From Empedobacter stercoris (GTDB taxonomy: Bacteria; Bacteroidota; Bacteroidia; Flavobacteriales; Weeksellaceae): a stretch of DNA of 64,000 nucleotides. Location: positions 744,001 through 808,000 of the forward strand of contig NZ_CP104209.1 of assembly GCF_025244765.1 (NCBI RefSeq), given 5' to 3'. The notes beneath the pieces were generated by a model. It searched no databases. It was not told the DNA's origin and saw nothing but the letters and a program-made list of their open reading frames with translations. Positions 44,605 to 53,759 of this stretch are shown here, piece after piece. How positions within the stretch are numbered: the first letter of the stretch is position 1; each line of letters starts with the position of its first letter. The position numbers were made by a program, and so were the translations under genes.

Positions 44605-44612
44605 TAATTTTG
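44605..44612 (+). promoter_or_regulatory. -7 box (TAATTTTG) for the first DUF5715 gene
   Basis: Exact TAnnTTTG, 20 bases before ATG 44633. The promoter of the broken gene thus looks intact. Confidence 0.5.
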
Positions 44613-44632
44613 TGACGTAATAAATTTAAAAA

Positions 44633-45277
44633 ATGAAAAAATTAATTGCTCTTTCTTGCCTTTTTAGCGGAATTTACCTATCTGCTCAAAGTCAAGAAAG
44701 TTATTTATTAGCAGAAAACACTGCGTCTTCAACTACTTCTATCACAACAAAAAAAGTGACCTATAGCGATCATTTAATCGCTGCCAAGTCCTTCAATGTT
44801 CCGCTTGTAATGAGTTTTAGTGATATTGATGAATTAGTGAGTACAAAAAAATTAGTTGCAATTCCTGAAGAAGGAAATGGTTATACAATCGAAAAATTAA
44901 CTCATAGCAAAGCTTTTTTAAATACTAAAGCAAAAACTATTTTAGAAAAAATTGCTTCAAAATTTTTGGATGAAAACAATGCAACTATTACGGTAACTTC
45001 TCTCACTCGATCAGAGGAAAGTCAAGCAAGTTTGAGACGAGTTAATAGCAATGCTGCAAAAGGATAAAGCACACACAATTATGGTGCATCGTTCGATTTA
45101 TCTTATACAAAATTCAATAATAAATATACGTACAGTAAAACACATCGCGACAACTTAGAAGCTATTCTAAAACAATTGCAAGATGAAGGAAAAATTTACT
45201 ACATAAAAGAGTATAGACAACGTTGTTTTCATGTAACCGTTCGAAATCCAGAACAATTTAAATCGACAACCATGTAA
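44633..45277 (+). pseudogene. DUF5715 (M15-like) gene broken by an in-frame stop
   Basis: Codons 1-144 encode a signal peptide (MKKLIALSCLFSGIYLSAQ) and the N-terminal half; codon 145 is TAA (45065-45067). The same frame then continues without shift for 70 codons to a second stop at 45275-45277, encoding STHNYGASFDLSY and RQRCFHVTVRNP. The neighbouring intact paralogue aligns residue for residue here: its Asp132 corresponds to the stop. The S-x-H-x-x-G-x-x-x-D metal motif, resembling that of M15 D,D-peptidases, lies just after the stop, so the short product would lack the catalytic part. A single point mutation explains it; suppression cannot be excluded. Confidence 0.85.
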
Positions 45278-45295
45278 TTTATTAAAGTTCTTTTC

Positions 45296-45303
45296 TATTT
45301 TTG
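45296..45303 (+). promoter_or_regulatory. -7 box (TATTTTTG) for the second DUF5715 gene
   Basis: Exact TAnnTTTG, 17 bases before ATG 45321, giving the intact copy its own promoter. Confidence 0.5.
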
Positions 45304-45320
45304 CAAGAGAGGATAAAATC

Positions 45321-45902
45321 ATGAAACAATTTTTAATAGCGTTTTTTGTTTCCTATTCTTTTATTGGTTATGCTCAAAAGCGAGTAGTCATAGAACCTTC
45401 AAAAGAATATGTTCAACATCTGAATGCAGCAAAATCTCATAAACTTGACTTAATAGATGGAGATAAGATGTTAAATAAATACATCAACCAAGGTAAATTA
45501 GTCAAAATAAAACAACGTGGTTATGGGTGGCGTGTAGGCGATTTAACGCATAGTCATTCCTATCTTGTTCCAAAAGGTCGAGATATTTTGAGCAGTATTG
45601 CAAGAGATTTTGTAAAGACAACTGGACAAAATTTTTTTGTAGTTACTTCGATGACAAGAACTTTACATGATCAAAATCGATTGAGAGGAATCAATAAAAA
45701 CGCATCATCCAACGACAGTTCGCATAATTTTGGTGCAGCTTTTGACATTTCTTATGTTAGATTTAATCATAAAATAAGTTCAAACGCTAAACTTGAAAAA
45801 GAATTAGAACAAATCCTAAAAACCTATGTCAAATTAGGTAAAATATATTACGTCAAAGAATCTAAAATTAAATGTTATCATATTATCGTTCGGAATTATT
45901 AA
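45321..45902 (+). CDS. DUF5715 family protein, M15-peptidase-like
   Basis: 193 residues with signal peptide (MKQFLIAFFVSYSFIGYAQ). Conserved blocks: GYGWRVGDLTHSHSYLVPKG near 67-86, VVTSMTRTLHDQNRLR near 107, and SSHNFGAAFDISY at 133-145, which has the His and Asp of the SxHxxGxAxD zinc site of M15/VanY-type D,D-carboxypeptidases; KCYHIIV near 186 may give the last His ligand. Likely periplasmic, acting on peptidoglycan peptides (inference). It is the intact copy of a tandem pair. Confidence 0.82.
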   Translation: MKQFLIAFFVSYSFIGYAQKRVVIEPSKEYVQHLNAAKSHKLDLIDGDKMLNKYINQGKLVKIKQRGYGWRVGDLTHSHSYLVPKGRDILSSIARDFVKTTGQNFFVVTSMTRTLHDQNRLRGINKNASSNDSSHNFGAAFDISYVRFNHKISSNAKLEKELEQILKTYVKLGKIYYVKESKIKCYHIIVRNY

Positions 45903-45922
45903 TTCTGAACGATTTTTTATTT
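45885..45922 (+). terminator. Terminator overlapping the stop codon of the DUF5715 gene
   Basis: ATCGTTCGGAATT, short loop, AATTCTGAACGAT (one G-T pair) followed by TTTTTAT; the stop codon lies in the loop side of the stem. Confidence 0.8.
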
Positions 45923-46071
45923 TAACTATTCACAACCTTCATAATTCCCTATATAAAGATTTCCATTAGCACTTATTTTTTTACCATAATTTAATCTTTA
46001 CTTATTATTGTGTTAATCCAAAACAACTAATAAATACTGAATTTTGCAGCATTACAAAACAAATTCACATC

Positions 46072-47625
46072 ATGAAAAAAATAGTTTTATCGCTGGTATT
46101 TTTAGGAGGATTATTCACTTCTGTTCACGCCCAACAAATTGCAAAAGGAATCGTTTACGAAGATAAAAATCAAAACAATAAATTTGATAAATCTGAAAAA
46201 CGCTTAGCTAACGTTCAAGTTAGTAACGGAAAACAGGTTGTTTCGACAAATGAAAAGGGAGAATATAACATTGAAATAGATGATGAAACCATTTTATTTG
46301 TTGTAAAACCTAACAATTATAAAGTTCCGACAAACGAATTTAACCAACCTCAATTTTTTTATATTAACAAACCAAACGGTTCGCCTCAATTAGAATTTGC
46401 AGGATCTGCACCAACTGGTAAAACGCCAAAAAGCATAGATTTCGCATTAATCCCGACACAAGAAAACGATAAATTTTCGGCTGTCATATTTGGAGATCCA
46501 CAAGCTTACACACAAGAAGAAATCGAGTATTTTTCGAAAGGAACTATTGATGATGTAAAAGGAATCAAAGGAATGGAATTTGGGATTTCGTTGGGGGATT
46601 TAGTAGGCGATGATTTAGATCTTCATCCACCTTATATCAAGGCTGTATCGAAAGTTGGTTTGCCATGGTACAATGTAATGGGAAACCATGACATGAATTA
46701 TGATGCAAAAGAAGATCGATATTCTGATGAAACATATGAGAAAAATTTTGGCCCAAACAACTATTCTTATACGATAGGTAAAGCGCATTTTATAGTGTTA
46801 GATGATATTTTGTATCCAGATCCTCGTGATGGAAAAAGTTATTGGGGAGGATTTCGTCCTGATCAATTAGAATTTATCAAAAATGATTTAAAATTTGTTC
46901 CAAAAGATCACTTAATCGTTTTAGCCTTTCATATTCCTTTACGAAATATACGTCCTGAGGATAGAAATCAATTATTCGGCTTGTTGAAAGAATACCCAAA
47001 TACGGTTTCAATGTCAGCACATACGCACTATCAAGAGCAAATTTATTATGCAAATAATGATGGTTGGCAACAAGAAAAACCTCATCATGAATATAATGTT
47101 GGAACTACTTCGGGCGATTGGTATTCTGGTCCAAAAGATGCAAAAGGAGTGCCGACTTCTACTATGCGAGATGGAACGCCAAAAGGTTATGCATTTTTAC
47201 ATGTAGATGGCAATCAATATAAATTTGACTATAAGGTAGCAAATGATAAAAAAGAGCGTCAAATAGATTTGTATCATACCCAAAAAGTAAAAGAAGGAAA
47301 GCGTAATCGTGCGTTTCTTTATGCTAACTTTTTTATGGGACACGAATCGAATACGGTTGAATATAGAGTGAATAATGGTGAATGGAAAAAAATGAAGTGG
47401 GATCCGACGGTTGATTATAATTACATGGAAACAATTGTAAGAATTGATAAGGCCGAAATTACTAATATAGGAAATAGACCTTCTGCTCCAGAAATTTCAA
47501 CACATATTTGGTCGGTTCGTTTACCTAATAAATTACAAGTTGGCACACATCAAATAGAAGTTCGTGCAACAGATTTATACGGAAACACATTCATAGAAAA
47601 ATCTTCTTTTGAAGTAATTAAATAA
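46072..47625 (+). CDS. Calcineurin-like phosphoesterase with MetallophosN/C domains
   Basis: 517 residues, signal peptide ending VHAQ. N-terminal beta-sandwich (about 22-100: GIVYEDKNQNNKFDKSEKRLANVQVSN), central metallophosphoesterase with FGDPQAY near 143, SLGDLVGDDLDLHPP near 172, MGNHDMNYD near 205, FHIPLR near 284 and SAHTHYQEQ near 311, all five metal motifs being present, and a C-terminal beta domain (about 400-517). This layout is common next to SusC/SusD pairs in Bacteroidota; the two downstream genes are exactly those. The substrate, a phosphoester probably taken up by the outer membrane pair, is unknown. Confidence 0.9.
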   Translation: MKKIVLSLVFLGGLFTSVHAQQIAKGIVYEDKNQNNKFDKSEKRLANVQVSNGKQVVSTNEKGEYNIEIDDETILFVVKPNNYKVPTNEFNQPQFFYINKPNGSPQLEFAGSAPTGKTPKSIDFALIPTQENDKFSAVIFGDPQAYTQEEIEYFSKGTIDDVKGIKGMEFGISLGDLVGDDLDLHPPYIKAVSKVGLPWYNVMGNHDMNYDAKEDRYSDETYEKNFGPNNYSYTIGKAHFIVLDDILYPDPRDGKSYWGGFRPDQLEFIKNDLKFVPKDHLIVLAFHIPLRNIRPEDRNQLFGLLKEYPNTVSMSAHTHYQEQIYYANNDGWQQEKPHHEYNVGTTSGDWYSGPKDAKGVPTSTMRDGTPKGYAFLHVDGNQYKFDYKVANDKKERQIDLYHTQKVKEGKRNRAFLYANFFMGHESNTVEYRVNNGEWKKMKWDPTVDYNYMETIVRIDKAEITNIGNRPSAPEISTHIWSVRLPNKLQVGTHQIEVRATDLYGNTFIEKSSFEVIK

Positions 47626-47646
47626 CAAGTCTTTAGATATCTTGAT

Positions 47647-47677
47647 AAGCCGCTTCGTTTGGAGTGGCTTTTTTTTG
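47647..47677 (+). terminator. Terminator after the phosphoesterase gene
   Basis: AAGCCGCT / AGTGGCTT stem (one G-T pair), 8-base loop, then a T8 run. So the SusC/SusD genes are a separate transcription unit. Confidence 0.82.
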
Positions 47678-47822
47678 ATAAAAAACATGAAATTTATTTA
47701 CGTTAAATTAAAATCAACAAACCTTTACTTCAATGTAAAAACATCTTCAAACCCTCTATTTTAGTAATGTTAACTTAAAAATCTCTTAATCCTAAGTTAA
47801 ACAACTTCACAAATAGATGAAT

Positions 47823-47830
47823 TAGTTTTG
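47823..47830 (+). promoter_or_regulatory. -7 box (TAGTTTTG) for the SusC/SusD operon
   Basis: Exact TAnnTTTG, 39 bases before ATG 47870. It overlaps the upstream TTG-type start at 47828, another reason to place the start at 47870. Confidence 0.5.
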
Positions 47831-47869
47831 TTAAAATTTTTAACACATAAACAATTTATTTCCATAGAT

Positions 47870-50800
47870 ATGAAGCAATTAAAATTACCACTACTCCTAC
47901 TTGGTGGATTTTTAAGTTTACACGCCAATGCTAAAACTTACGATAATACAATTTCTCATCTATCTATTTCGCACTATCAAAATCCAATAAAAGGTCAAAT
48001 CGTTGATCAAAATGGGTTTGGTTTAGCTGATGTAGAGATAATCATCAAAGGAACTTCATACAAAACATTTACAGATGAAAATGGTTTTTTTGAATTTTTA
48101 GCGACAAATGTTGCACAGCCAACTTTAATCATTAATTCTTCTCAACACAAATATGTCGAATATTCGCCAAAAGATAGTTCTCAAGTAAAAGTAACTTTAC
48201 AAGAAGAAGCCAATCAATTGAATGAGGTTATTGTAACGGCTTTGGGAATAAAACGTGAACAAAAAAAATTAGGATTTGCGCAACAAAATATAAGTTCGGA
48301 GGAACTTGCTACCGCGGAAGCAAATAACTGGTCTTCTGGATTAAAAGGAAAAGTTGCTGGTCTAAATATTATTTCAGGTGGTAATGGACCAATTAATTCA
48401 CAACAAATTATTTTACGTGGAGCAAACTCTATTGATCAATCTAAAAACTATGCATTAATAGTAATTGATGGCGTTCCGATGAGTACTGAAATGACATCAT
48501 CTGGAAATAGCACTGCTTATATGGGTGATGATTCTCCGATTGATTTTGGAAATGGAATTTCTGATATTAACCAATCTGACATCGAAAGTGTAACTGTTTT
48601 AAAAGGACCTGCCGCTGCTGCCTTATATGGAAATAAAGCTGCAAATGGAGCTTTAATCATCACAACTAAATCTGGTAAAAAAGGAAAAAAATTAGGCTTA
48701 GAATATAAATCAACTGTTGCAATAGATGTTATAAATAATTGGCCAGATTTTCAATACGAATATGGACAAGGAGCGGGAAAAAGTTTTGACAAAAATGGTA
48801 ATCCATATTACTCGTACCAAGCTTCTGAGGATGGACCAAACACAGGAAGTACATCATCTGCTTTTGGACCAAAATTTGATGGTCAATATTTCTATCAATA
48901 CGATCCAAATTTAGAAAAACAAGGCCTTGAACGAACGCTGTGGCGTCCATACAAAGACAACAGAAAAAGTTTTTGGGAAACAGGTTTTACGTTTAGCAAT
49001 GCTGTAACTCTTTCGGGTGGTGATGACAAAGGAAGTATTAGAGCTTCTATTGGACATCAAAAAAATAGTTGGATTATGCCAAATACAGGCTACGAAAACT
49101 ACACAGCTGCAATAAATGGTAATTATCAAGTAAGTGATCGCATCAAAGTATCGACTGCATTAAACTATACTCGTAAAACGAGTGACAACTTACCAGGAAC
49201 GGGTTACAACAATGGTTCGATTGCATATTTCATGATTTTTCAAAATCCAAACGTAGATTTGAATTGGTACAAACCAATTTGGAAAAATAATTATGATGGT
49301 GTAAAAATAATTCGTCCTTTTAGTTCGTATATGGATAATCCTTACGCAATTGCTTACGAAGCGGTTAATCCAATGAGTAGCAATCAACTTGTCGGAAATA
49401 TTAGAGCTGATTTCAAGTTGAGTAACAAGTTAAGTTTAATGTTACGTCCTGCCATTAATACCTATACACAATTGCGCGAACAAAAACGTCCGTTTGATAT
49501 GAATCGTACCCCAAATGGATATTACAAAAGACAAGATATTTCTAAGACAGAAACAAATATCGATTTCTTAATGAACTATACAGATAAGTGGGGTGATTTC
49601 GGTTTCAGTGCGAATGTTGGAGGTAATAGAAAAAATTATGAATACAGAAATTTAACCGCATGGGTTGATGGATTAGCATCGCCTGGAGTGTACAAACTCG
49701 CAAATGGCTTAACTTCTCCTTTTGCAAGAACGTATGATTCAAATTTAAAAGAAAATTCATTATATGGAATGGCATCTTTTGGTTGGAAAGACATGATATT
49801 TGTCGATATCACAGGTCGTAATGATTGGAACTCTTCTGTAGCATTAAAATACAGTTCTTTCTTTTATCCTTCTGTTTCATCAAGTTTTATTTTATCAGAT
49901 CTATTCAAAATAAAAGGACCTGTCAACTATTTAAAATATCGATTATCATTTGCGAAAGTTGGTAACGGAGGTACAACAGGATGGACAAGTAGATATTATA
50001 GTCAAAGCGATTTTGCTGGATCTGCAGTTGTTCCAGGAAGATTATTCAATCCAGATATCAAACCAGAATCTACTACATCTTGGGAAACTGGTTTTGAAAC
50101 ATTATTATTCAAGAAAAGATTAAGTATAGATTTTACACTTTACCAACAAAGTACAAAAAATCAAATCTTCGAATTACCAAATGATATCACAACTGGATAC
50201 TCGAAAAGAGTTGTAAATGGTGGTGAAATTGAAAACCGAGGAATTGAGTTAGCTGCTTCATACACACCAATTAAAACAAATGATTTCAGCTGGAAAATGA
50301 CTGGAACTTGGACTAAAAATGAAAACACAGTAAAATCTTTGGTAGAAGGAATTGAGGATGATCAAATGATTTTAGGACAATCAGGAACGGTTTATCAAAT
50401 TGCGAAAATCGGAGGTTCTTCTACTGCTTTGTATGGAGAAAAATTTGTTCGCAATGAAGCTGGACAAATTATCTATGATGCAAAAACTGGTGTTCCAATC
50501 AAAAATGGACTGAATGAATATGTTGGTGACGCTACACCAAAATGGAGAGCAGGATTCACAAACGAAATCAAATTTAAAACATTCCGTTTCAGTTTTACTT
50601 TAGATGGTCAATATGGTGGAATTGTTTATTCTCAAACATATCACAAAATGATGGAACAAGGAAAATTAGCTGATTCTTTACCAGGTCGAGAAGATGGTTT
50701 TATTATTGGTGATGGAGTAGTTTTAAACCCTGATGGTACTTATTCTCAGAATACAACAAAAACTGATGTAGCGACTTATTATAAAGAATATAACCGAAGA

Positions 50801-51073
50801 GCAAACGTCGAATCTAATTCTTTCGATGCTTCATATTTAAAATTAAGAGATGTTAGTTTAACGTTCGATTTTCCTAAACGATTATTATCTAAAACAGGTT
50901 TAGAAGCTTTATCTCTAACTGTATATGGCCGCGATTTATTTACTATTAGTGATTTCCCTTTATACGACCCTGAAACAGCATCATTAAACGGAAGTACATA
51001 TGCTCCTGGAGTTGAAATGGGACAAATGCCTTCAACTGCAACGTACGGAATTACATTAAAAGCTTCGTTATAA
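47870..51073 (+). CDS. SusC/RagA-family TonB-linked outer membrane protein
   Basis: 1067 residues from ATG 47870, where the signal peptide begins (MKQLKLPLLLLGGFLSLHANA). Carboxypeptidase-like regulatory domain about 40-120 (GQIVDQNGFGLADVEIIIKG), TonB box and plug about 125-270 (LNEVIVTALGIKREQKKLGF, GLNIISGGNGPINSQQIILRG, VTVLKGPAAAALYGNKAANG), then a 22-strand barrel ending in an aromatic-poor TYGITLKASL. It imports a nutrient with its SusD partner 23 bases downstream. No adjacent glycosidase or sigma/anti-sigma pair is present, so the ligand is not obviously a glycan. Confidence 0.93.
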   Translation: MKQLKLPLLLLGGFLSLHANAKTYDNTISHLSISHYQNPIKGQIVDQNGFGLADVEIIIKGTSYKTFTDENGFFEFLATNVAQPTLIINSSQHKYVEYSPKDSSQVKVTLQEEANQLNEVIVTALGIKREQKKLGFAQQNISSEELATAEANNWSSGLKGKVAGLNIISGGNGPINSQQIILRGANSIDQSKNYALIVIDGVPMSTEMTSSGNSTAYMGDDSPIDFGNGISDINQSDIESVTVLKGPAAAALYGNKAANGALIITTKSGKKGKKLGLEYKSTVAIDVINNWPDFQYEYGQGAGKSFDKNGNPYYSYQASEDGPNTGSTSSAFGPKFDGQYFYQYDPNLEKQGLERTLWRPYKDNRKSFWETGFTFSNAVTLSGGDDKGSIRASIGHQKNSWIMPNTGYENYTAAINGNYQVSDRIKVSTALNYTRKTSDNLPGTGYNNGSIAYFMIFQNPNVDLNWYKPIWKNNYDGVKIIRPFSSYMDNPYAIAYEAVNPMSSNQLVGNIRADFKLSNKLSLMLRPAINTYTQLREQKRPFDMNRTPNGYYKRQDISKTETNIDFLMNYTDKWGDFGFSANVGGNRKNYEYRNLTAWVDGLASPGVYKLANGLTSPFARTYDSNLKENSLYGMASFGWKDMIFVDITGRNDWNSSVALKYSSFFYPSVSSSFILSDLFKIKGPVNYLKYRLSFAKVGNGGTTGWTSRYYSQSDFAGSAVVPGRLFNPDIKPESTTSWETGFETLLFKKRLSIDFTLYQQSTKNQIFELPNDITTGYSKRVVNGGEIENRGIELAASYTPIKTNDFSWKMTGTWTKNENTVKSLVEGIEDDQMILGQSGTVYQIAKIGGSSTALYGEKFVRNEAGQIIYDAKTGVPIKNGLNEYVGDATPKWRAGFTNEIKFKTFRFSFTLDGQYGGIVYSQTYHKMMEQGKLADSLPGREDGFIIGDGVVLNPDGTYSQNTTKTDVATYYKEYNRRANVESNSFDASYLKLRDVSLTFDFPKRLLSKTGLEALSLTVYGRDLFTISDFPLYDPETASLNGSTYAPGVEMGQMPSTATYGITLKASL

Positions 51074-51096
51074 TTTACAACATTCAATTTATTAAA

Positions 51097-52548
51097 ATGA
51101 AAAAAATTTCAATCAAACTATTTTTCGCCTTAACCATTATATCAACTACTTTCTCTTGTACAAATGATTTTGAGAAAGCTAACGAAGATCCTAACTTAAT
51201 CACTGAAATAAATTCTGGTTCAGTTTTAAATCCTGTTATTTATGATTTAGCAGAAAACAACGTATTAAAAAACTACGATATCACAGCACAATTAATGCAA
51301 GTTCATTTTCCTTATCCAAGTAATGCAATGGGACTTCATCGCTACGACGTAACCAATGGAACAGGTAATTCTACTTGGAATAATGCGTATAAAAATTTGG
51401 TGAATTTAGAAGAAATGCTAAAAGTTTCTCAAAAAGCAGGAGATGTAAATTACGAGGCAATCGCACTTACATTACGTTCATTAGTTATTTCTAATCTAAC
51501 TGATATGTTTGGTGACGTTCCTTTTTCTGAAGCTGCAAAAGCAGAAGAAGGAATTACAAAACCAAAATTTGATCGTCAAGAAGATATTTACAACCAATTA
51601 ATAAACGATTTAGAACAAGCAAATCAATTGTATGTGACTAATTTGGGATTAAAATATGGTAGTGATATATTATTCCCAAGCAGTGAAAAAAATATCAATA
51701 TTACACGTTGGAAAAAATTTTCCAATTCATTAAAAATGAGATTATTGCTAAGAATCTCTAATCGTGATGCTTCTGCATTAACAGAGATCAAAAAAATGAT
51801 CGACAATCCGACAACTTATCCAGTTTTCGAAACTGAATCTGAATCTGCTATCCTACAAATTTCTGGTTTAGCACCAAGTTTATCGCCTTGGCCAAGAGAA
51901 CAAGATTATAGAGATAGTCGTACATTTACCGAATTTTTTGTAGAAAAAATGAACGAAACAAACGATCCTCGTTTACCATTTTTAGTGAACAAAGCTTCTA
52001 ATCTTGATGGTTCTTCTTTAGGTTATAAGGGTGTTCCTGCTGCTTATGAAGGAAATAGTTCAGATTTTAAATTCAATCCTTCATCACCGAATAATGCAAT
52101 TGTTGTTGCACCTATGAAAATTCCGTTGATGACTTATGCAGAAGTAGAATTTATTAAAGCCGAAATTGCTCAAAAAGGATTAGGTGGCGATGCAAAAACA
52201 CATTATGAAAATGCTGTTAGAGCAGCTGTCGTTTTGTGGACAAACTCCGAGCCCACTACAGAATTCTTAGAACACGAAAAAATAAAATACAATAATTCTT
52301 TAGAACGTATTATCGAACAAAAATATTTTGCTTTGTTCTTTACTGATTACCAACAATGGTTTGAATATAAACGTACAGGATTCCCTACTCTACCAAAAAC
52401 TTCAACGATGTTGAATGATCAGAAAATGCCTCGACGTTTACTTTATCCAACAAGTGTCAGAAATTACAACCCTGAAGGCTACCAACAGGCCATTCAACAA
52501 ATGGGAGCCGACGATATCAATACGCGTGTTTGGTGGGATGTCAACTAA
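51097..52548 (+). CDS. SusD/RagB-family surface lipoprotein
   Basis: 483 residues. Lipobox TTFSC at about residue 21, then a helical TPR-like fold. The sequence type (NDFEKANEDPNLITEI, NAYKNLVNLEEMLK, MTYAEVEFIKAEIA, LERIIEQKYFALFFTDYQQWFEYKRTGFPTL) is that of the SusD-like second family, often linked with oligopeptide or mixed-substrate SusC partners. It should form the lid over the SusC barrel. It is the last gene before a terminator. Confidence 0.92.
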   Translation: MKKISIKLFFALTIISTTFSCTNDFEKANEDPNLITEINSGSVLNPVIYDLAENNVLKNYDITAQLMQVHFPYPSNAMGLHRYDVTNGTGNSTWNNAYKNLVNLEEMLKVSQKAGDVNYEAIALTLRSLVISNLTDMFGDVPFSEAAKAEEGITKPKFDRQEDIYNQLINDLEQANQLYVTNLGLKYGSDILFPSSEKNINITRWKKFSNSLKMRLLLRISNRDASALTEIKKMIDNPTTYPVFETESESAILQISGLAPSLSPWPREQDYRDSRTFTEFFVEKMNETNDPRLPFLVNKASNLDGSSLGYKGVPAAYEGNSSDFKFNPSSPNNAIVVAPMKIPLMTYAEVEFIKAEIAQKGLGGDAKTHYENAVRAAVVLWTNSEPTTEFLEHEKIKYNNSLERIIEQKYFALFFTDYQQWFEYKRTGFPTLPKTSTMLNDQKMPRRLLYPTSVRNYNPEGYQQAIQQMGADDINTRVWWDVN

Positions 52549-52574
52549 TTGCAGTTACATTTCATATTTTATAG

Positions 52575-52603
52575 AAAACGACCTTGTTTGCAAGGTCGTT
52601 TTC
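52575..52603 (+). terminator. Terminator of the SusC/SusD operon
   Basis: AAAACGACCTTG / CAAGGTCGTTTT perfect 12-bp stem with a TTTG loop, then CGTTTTA. Confidence 0.87.
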
Positions 52604-52638
52604 GTTTTATTTGTACCTTACTTAAAAATTGTTAAACG

Positions 52639-52992
52639 ATGCACATTGAAGAGTTAAGAGATTTTTGTTTAGGGTTACCTTTGGTAGAAGAAAAATTTCC
52701 TTTTGATCAAGCGACACTAGTTTTCTATATTGCGGGTAAAATGTTTTGTTTGTGTAATATTGATGAATTTGATTCAGTAAATATTAAATGTGATCCTGAT
52801 AAAGCAATAGAATTAAGATCAATTTATGAAGCAGTAAATCCAGGATATCACATGAACAAAAAACATTGGAATACTGTAAAAATCAACCAAGATGTAAAAG
52901 ATACTCAACTAAAACAATGGATAAAAGATTCATACAATTTAGTTATCTTAACTTTATCAAAATCTAAACGTCCAGAATTACTAAACGATTAA
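52639..52992 (+). CDS. MmcQ/YjbR family protein
   Basis: 117 residues, normal for YjbR (double-wing DNA-binding-like fold). LRDFCLGLPLVEEKFPFDQ at 6-24, KMFCLCNIDEFDSVNIKCDP near 34, and the end NPGYHMNKKHWNTVKIN near 73 are family signatures. The true function is unknown. A short intergenic gap and a TPP riboswitch follow. Confidence 0.9.
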   Translation: MHIEELRDFCLGLPLVEEKFPFDQATLVFYIAGKMFCLCNIDEFDSVNIKCDPDKAIELRSIYEAVNPGYHMNKKHWNTVKINQDVKDTQLKQWIKDSYNLVILTLSKSKRPELLND

Positions 52993-53044
52993 TTTTTTAA
53001 CCTTTTCTTTTGGAAATCTCTACAGATCTTTCCATCTTCGCAAT

Positions 53045-53131
53045 TCAATGGGGTGCTAAAAATTGGCTGAGAATATACCCAAGAACATTTTGTTCTACAC
53101 CTGATCCAGGTAATACTGGCGGAGGGATTGA
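53045..53131 (+). promoter_or_regulatory. TPP (thiamine pyrophosphate) riboswitch
   Basis: All conserved THI-box blocks are in order: GGGGTGC, GGCTGAGAATATACCC, a variable hairpin (GAACATTTTGTTC), ACCTGATCCAGGTAATACTGGCGGAGGGA-type block (positions 53098-53127), closed by P1 pairing of TCAAT 53045-53049 with ATTGA 53127-53131. It lies in the leader of the PnuC-type transporter gene, 40 bases before its start, and should turn the operon off when TPP is abundant. The following leader holds ATCTCCTCATC, which may take part in the expression platform. Confidence 0.93.
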
Positions 53132-53171
53132 TGTTAGCAATAACTTCTATCTCCTCATCAACAAAAAAATT

Positions 53172-53759
53172 ATGATGAAGGAAATTATTTTACAAACTAC
53201 TTGGTTAGAATGGCTGGGTGTTACTTTTTCAATTTTTCAAGTCCTTTTGGCGAGATTTAATAATCCTAAAAATTATCTTTTCGGAATTGCTGGGATTATT
53301 TTGACACTTTTCGTCATGTTTAATTCGAAGCTATATGCCGAATTTATGTTAAATATTTATTATTTGATAATGAGTATTTATGGTTGGTTGTATTGGAAAT
53401 ACGGAAAACAAACTCACGAAATAGAAATTACAAAAACCAATAAAAAAGAATGGAAAATTGTTTCAGGAATCGTCTTAGGTAGTTTCGGAATATTTTATTT
53501 GGTATTAACGCATTTCACAGATTCGGATGTTCCTATTTGGGATTCTTTGGTTAGTGCATTTGCATGGGCAGGCATGTGGTTGATGGCAAAACGAAAACTC
53601 GAAAATTGGATTCTTCTTAACATTAGTAATATTATTTCTATCCCGTTGATGATTCACAAAGATTTGTACCTATATGCTGTTTTATCCTTGATTTTATTCT
53701 GCGTTGCCATTTCTGGATATTTTAATTGGAAGAAAATTTTAAACCAAAACAATGCATAA
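53172..53759 (+). CDS. pnuC: PnuC-family transporter, predicted thiamine transporter (PnuT)
   Basis: 195 residues from ATG 53172 (or 53175). The open frame extends to 53010, but that extension reads through the riboswitch and is rejected. About seven membrane helices, with WLEWLGVTFSIFQVLLARFNN, NIYYLIMSIYGWLYWKYG and SNIISIPLMIHKDLYLYAVLSLILF typical of PnuC proteins. PnuC members move vitamin precursors by facilitated diffusion; TPP riboswitch control indicates thiamine rather than nicotinamide riboside. The gene overlaps the next by 8 bases. Confidence 0.9.
   Translation: MMKEIILQTTWLEWLGVTFSIFQVLLARFNNPKNYLFGIAGIILTLFVMFNSKLYAEFMLNIYYLIMSIYGWLYWKYGKQTHEIEITKTNKKEWKIVSGIVLGSFGIFYLVLTHFTDSDVPIWDSLVSAFAWAGMWLMAKRKLENWILLNISNIISIPLMIHKDLYLYAVLSLILFCVAISGYFNWKKILNQNNA

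Noticed and set aside
53010-53171. Upstream extension of the PnuC-type gene giving 249 residues
   Set aside because: The extension translates the TPP riboswitch; residues are not membrane-protein-like and ATG 53172 fits the family start.
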